Source: Rhizobium tropici CIAT 899 (GTDB lineage: Bacteria; Pseudomonadota; Alphaproteobacteria; Rhizobiales; Rhizobiaceae). From it: a stretch of DNA of 64,000 bases. Positions 61,544 through 64,000 of this stretch are shown piece after piece; the stretch's first letter is position 1; each line of letters starts with the position of its first letter. The stretch spans positions 2,655,001 to 2,719,000 of the forward strand of contig NC_020059.1 in assembly GCF_000330885.1 (NCBI RefSeq), given 5' to 3'. A model generated the notes under the pieces. That model ran no database searches and was not told where the DNA came from. It worked only from the letters and a program-made list of their open reading frames with translations. The position numbers and the translations under genes were made by a program.

Positions 61544-62443
61544 ATGGCAGAAACGACGCAGAACCCTCGCACTTTCGAAGACCGCGTTCTCAATGTGATC
61601 GAGACACTTGCACCCGCAGAGCAGCGCATCGCCCGCTTTTTCGTCGATCAGAAGCAGGCTGTTCTGTTGAATTCGGCCGCCCAGATCGCACAACTCGCCG
61701 GTACCAGCGACGCCACGGTCGTCCGCACGGCGCGCAACCTCGGCTTCGAAAGCCTGTCGACGCTGCGGGCCGCCCTGCTTGAGGAGCTGACCGGTACGCC
61801 ATCTCCTGGAACGCGGATGCAACGCACACTGGCTGAAACCGGCAGCCAGGCCAGCGACGCGCTTCACCATGTTATCCGGATACACGAGCAGGCTTTGGAG
61901 GTTCTGCTGCGCGAGGAATTCGCCGCAAGCTTCGAACGCTGTGTCGATATTCTTGCAAAGGCAGAGCGACGTCATGTCTTCGGCATCGGCCCCTCGGGCG
62001 CCATTGCGGACTATGCCAGCCTGCAGTTCAATCGCATCGGCCTGCCGACCAGTGCGCTCTCGGCCTCCGGCATCGCGCTCGCCGATCGCCTGCTCTGGAT
62101 CGGCAAGGGTGACGTGGTGCTGATGATCGCCTATGCGCCACTCTACCGCGAAGTCGATGTGCTGCTCGAGCAGGCCGGTAAACATGGCATTCCCGTCATT
62201 TTGATCAGCGACGATCTCGGCCTATCGCTTGCCGGCAAGGTGGCTGAAGTCCTACCAGTGCCGCGCGGCAATGCCGGCCACCTCGCCATGCATGCGGGCA
62301 CGATGGTGCTGGTCGAATCCCTGATCGTCGCACTCGCCGCCAAGGGGAAGGACGTCGCCATCGACAGCCTTGACCGGCTCAGCCAGCTGCGCGGCGCCAT
62401 CGACAAGACATGGAGCAAGCGCGGCACGAGGAAACGCAAGTGA
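61544..62443 (+). CDS. MurR/RpiR-family transcriptional regulator
   Basis: A 299-residue regulator with an N-terminal RpiR helix-turn-helix (VLNVIETLAPAEQRIARFFVDQKQAVLLNSAAQIAQLAGTSDATVVRTARNLGF) and a C-terminal SIS sugar-phosphate domain (RRHVFGIGPSGAIADYASLQFNRIGLP, ISDDLGLSLAGKVAEVLPVPRG). It should sense a sugar phosphate. ATG 61544 is chosen because the helix-turn-helix then begins about residue 14. A COG4280 gene follows 131 bases later; linkage is unclear. Confidence 0.88.
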   Translation: MAETTQNPRTFEDRVLNVIETLAPAEQRIARFFVDQKQAVLLNSAAQIAQLAGTSDATVVRTARNLGFESLSTLRAALLEELTGTPSPGTRMQRTLAETGSQASDALHHVIRIHEQALEVLLREEFAASFERCVDILAKAERRHVFGIGPSGAIADYASLQFNRIGLPTSALSASGIALADRLLWIGKGDVVLMIAYAPLYREVDVLLEQAGKHGIPVILISDDLGLSLAGKVAEVLPVPRGNAGHLAMHAGTMVLVESLIVALAAKGKDVAIDSLDRLSQLRGAIDKTWSKRGTRKRK

Positions 62444-62574
62444 CGACGCCGAAGTGTAGCGAGCACGCAATATCGGCATTTGGCCAAGCCTCGGCTCATC
62501 CAAGACATGAAGAATAATTATCCGGAAAATACCATTCGCATTCAAAGCCCTAACCGTCATTCGGGAATCAATTC

Positions 62575-63321
62575 ATGAACAGCCTCACGCCCATTCTCTC
62601 CACCGTGACGGCATCTTTCCTCGGCTCCTTTGTCGAAGTCGTGGAAGCCTTCACTATCGTCCTTGCCGTCGGCGTCACGCGAAGCTGGCGCCCGGCCCTC
62701 ACGGGTGCCGCGCTCGCCCTTGCAGTGCTGGCCGTCCTCGTCCTCATCTTCGGACCGCTGCTGGCGCTGATCCCGATTGAGACGCTGCAATTCGTCGTCG
62801 GCGTTCTGCTGATCCTCTTCGGCATGCGCTGGCTGCGAAAAGCCATCCTCCGCTCGCTCGGCGTCATCGCCCTGCACGACGAGGAAGCGGCCTTCTCGAA
62901 GGAGACGGCCGCCCTGCAGGCGCAGTCAACCGATCGCCGGGCCGATTATCTCGCCGGCCTTGCCGCGTTCAAGGCGGTGCTGCTCGAAGGTGTCGAAGTG
63001 GTATTCATCGTGATTGCCGTCGGCGGTGCCCATGGCCTCACGCTCTATGCCGGCCTCGGCGCCCTTGCCGCCTTCGTGCTGGTCATGCTGATCGGGCTGC
63101 TGGTCCATCGCCCGCTCTCGACCGTGCCCGAAAATACCCTGAAATTCGCCGTTGGCCTCATGCTGACAAGCTTCGGCATCTTCTGGACGGGTGAAGGCAT
63201 CGGCGCGCATTGGCCGGGCGAGGATCTCGCGCTGATCGCCATCTTCGCGATCGTCTCGCTTGCCTCCTACGCCATCATCCGCGCCATGCGCGGCAACCCA
63301 ACAGCAAAGGCAGCCCAATGA
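62575..63321 (+). CDS. COG4280 membrane protein with two homologous halves
   Basis: A 248-residue integral membrane protein with about seven helices. Two halves show the same motif: FVEVVEAFTIVLAVG (Glu21, Glu24) and LLEGVEVVFIVIAVG (Glu138, Glu141). The paired acidic motif in repeated membrane bundles resembles metal or cation transporters such as the GDT1/UPF0016 family, so cation transport is a guess. It overlaps the next small membrane gene by 4 bases. The family is uncharacterised. Confidence 0.8.
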   Translation: MNSLTPILSTVTASFLGSFVEVVEAFTIVLAVGVTRSWRPALTGAALALAVLAVLVLIFGPLLALIPIETLQFVVGVLLILFGMRWLRKAILRSLGVIALHDEEAAFSKETAALQAQSTDRRADYLAGLAAFKAVLLEGVEVVFIVIAVGGAHGLTLYAGLGALAAFVLVMLIGLLVHRPLSTVPENTLKFAVGLMLTSFGIFWTGEGIGAHWPGEDLALIAIFAIVSLASYAIIRAMRGNPTAKAAQ

Positions 63322-63524
63322 CCGTGCTTCGCATCGCCCTCTCCGAGCTCGTCGGCATGTTCATCGATGATGGCAGTCTCGCCACCCTCTGCCTCATCCT
63401 CATTCTCGTCATTGCCGGAGCGGTGGAGTTTCTCGCCTTGCCACCGCTCGCAGGTGGCCTTCTCCTGCTGATCGGCTGCCTCGCCATTCTGCTCTACAGC
63501 GTCCGCCGCGCCGTGAAACGATGA
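63318..63524 (+). CDS. Small membrane protein coupled to COG4280
   Basis: A 68-residue protein with two helices (LATLCLILILVIAGAVEFLALPP and LAGGLLLLIGCLAILLYSV) and a basic C-terminus. Its ATG overlaps the COG4280 stop (ATGA), so it is translationally coupled and probably an accessory subunit of that membrane protein. Unknown function. Confidence 0.75.
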   Translation: MTVLRIALSELVGMFIDDGSLATLCLILILVIAGAVEFLALPPLAGGLLLLIGCLAILLYSVRRAVKR

Positions 63525-63530
63525 GATTCA

Positions 63531-63566
63531 CAACTCTCTGCAAGAGCTTGGATTTGCAGAGGGTTG
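63531..63566. terminator. Hairpin after the COG4280 operon
   Basis: CAACTCTCTGCAA (63531-63543) pairs with TTGCAGAGGGTTG (63554-63566) over 13 bp with one G-T pair and a 10-base loop; no T-run follows. Confidence 0.5.
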
Positions 63567-63643
63567 TCGCGACACTTACCGAACAGCCTCAACTCTCGAC
63601 AGAACCCTTCGCAGATGCGAAGAATTTCACACACGAGAACGCC

Positions 63644-63663
63644 GTGCGTCCGTACGGACGCAC
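63644..63663. repeat. Perfect 20-bp palindrome
   Basis: GTGCGTCCGTACGGACGCAC reads the same on both strands. It lies 95 bases before the histidine phosphatase start, so it may be an operator; nothing identifies the regulator. Confidence 0.5.
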
Positions 63664-63757
63664 AATGGACGCTCTAAATGTTTGAATCTACGCATCAGGC
63701 TTTCCGAAAAGCGGTCCCGATTTTCAGGCCGGTGCTGTAGCGAAAAGGAGAAACGGC

Positions 63758-64000
63758 ATGAGCAGCGCCTATCCCGAAGTCTATCTGGTACGCCACGGAC
63801 AGACGGAGTGGAGCCTCTCCGGCAGGCATACCGGCCGGACCGATATTCCCCTGACCGCTGCTGGCGAAGAGGCCGCCCGCAAGCTCACCGGTCGCCTGCC
63901 CGCCATCGATTTCGCCGCCGTCTGGTCGAGCCCCTCGCAGCGCGCTCAGAATACCTGCGCGCTTGCCGGCTTCGGCGACCGCCGCGTCGTCAAGGACGAT
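63758..64000 (+). CDS. Histidine phosphatase (phosphoglycerate mutase-like), 5' part only
   Basis: Eighty-one codons are present from ATG 63758 (AAAAGGAG 7 bases upstream) to the window edge, without a stop. The start MSSAYPEVYLVRHGQTEWSLSGRHTGRTDIPLT has the catalytic RHG motif, and WSSPSQRAQNTCALAG is the typical second segment. It is a member of the phosphoglycerate mutase/phosphatase superfamily; the exact substrate cannot be told from this part. Confidence 0.9.
   Translation, partial: MSSAYPEVYLVRHGQTEWSLSGRHTGRTDIPLTAAGEEAARKLTGRLPAIDFAAVWSSPSQRAQNTCALAGFGDRRVVKDD

Noticed and set aside
1..64000. CRISPR arrays, insertion sequences, prophage or rRNA operons
   Set aside because: No regularly spaced repeats, transposase, phage structural gene or rRNA sequence was recognised on either strand.

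Overview
The window is about 64 kb of GC-rich chromosome from a fast-growing member of the Rhizobiaceae (Rhizobium/Agrobacterium group). The evidence is the chvE-gguA-gguB-gguC locus with a divergent gbpR-type regulator, an L-arabinonate dehydratase of the rhizobial type, a RopA-like porin, a LysR gene divergent from a small DUF1127-like gene, and the general gene style. I cannot fix the species.

Region 1 (1-11.4 kb) is a purine degradation island. The end of xdhB is followed by a LysR regulator, puuD (membrane urate oxidase with a cytochrome c domain), guaD and an FMN alpha-hydroxy-acid dehydrogenase on the plus strand. A leftward operon puuE-uraD-(hepT)-allA-uraH-metallophosphoesterase carries hydroxyisourate to allantoin to allantoate, and ureidoglycolate to glyoxylate. 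Allantoate hydrolysis itself is not encoded here. A YefM/YoeB toxin-antitoxin pair and an orphan HepT-like HEPN protein sit inside the island.

Region 2 (11.5-24.5 kb) holds a split MnmC (oxidase and methyltransferase genes head to head), an AraC/SDR pair, a soluble PAS hybrid histidine kinase, a non-pyrrolysine MttB-family methyltransferase, a small glycine/tyrosine-rich envelope protein, an RhlE-like DEAD-box helicase and two convergent EamA transporters.

Region 3 (24.9-29.7 kb) holds the circularly permuted ATP-grasp / alpha-E / transglutaminase-like triad, then a divergent TetR/SDR pair.

Region 4 (29.7-39.4 kb) is the leftward sugar locus: chvE (periplasmic sugar-binding protein), gguA, gguB, gguC, a 2-oxoglutarate semialdehyde-type dehydrogenase and an L-arabinonate dehydratase, with gbpR divergent. 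Together this looks like uptake and non-phosphorylative oxidation of L-arabinose/D-galactose-type sugars. Perfect hairpins punctuate the gene junctions.

Region 5 (39.4-48.1 kb) holds a J-domain-like small protein, idhA with an IolR-type site, ArsR/SRPBCC, a ClpP paralogue, and a xylose-type ABC operon (xylF-xylH-xylG) with a divergent ROK repressor and two adjacent palindromes in its promoter. It ends with tRNA-Arg(CCG).

Region 6 (48.3-64 kb) holds a small secreted protein, a major porin, a cupin/GNAT pair, LysR/MFS, an ECF42-like sigma factor overlapping its DGPF (YCII) partner, a glyoxalase-fold protein, a lipid A modification group (PAP2 phosphatase, receiver-only response regulator, EptA), an LLM oxidoreductase, a MurR/RpiR regulator, a COG4280 membrane protein with an internal repeat, and the start of a histidine phosphatase.

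No IS element, prophage, CRISPR array or rRNA was seen. Everything is read by eye from sequence; no homology search was run.
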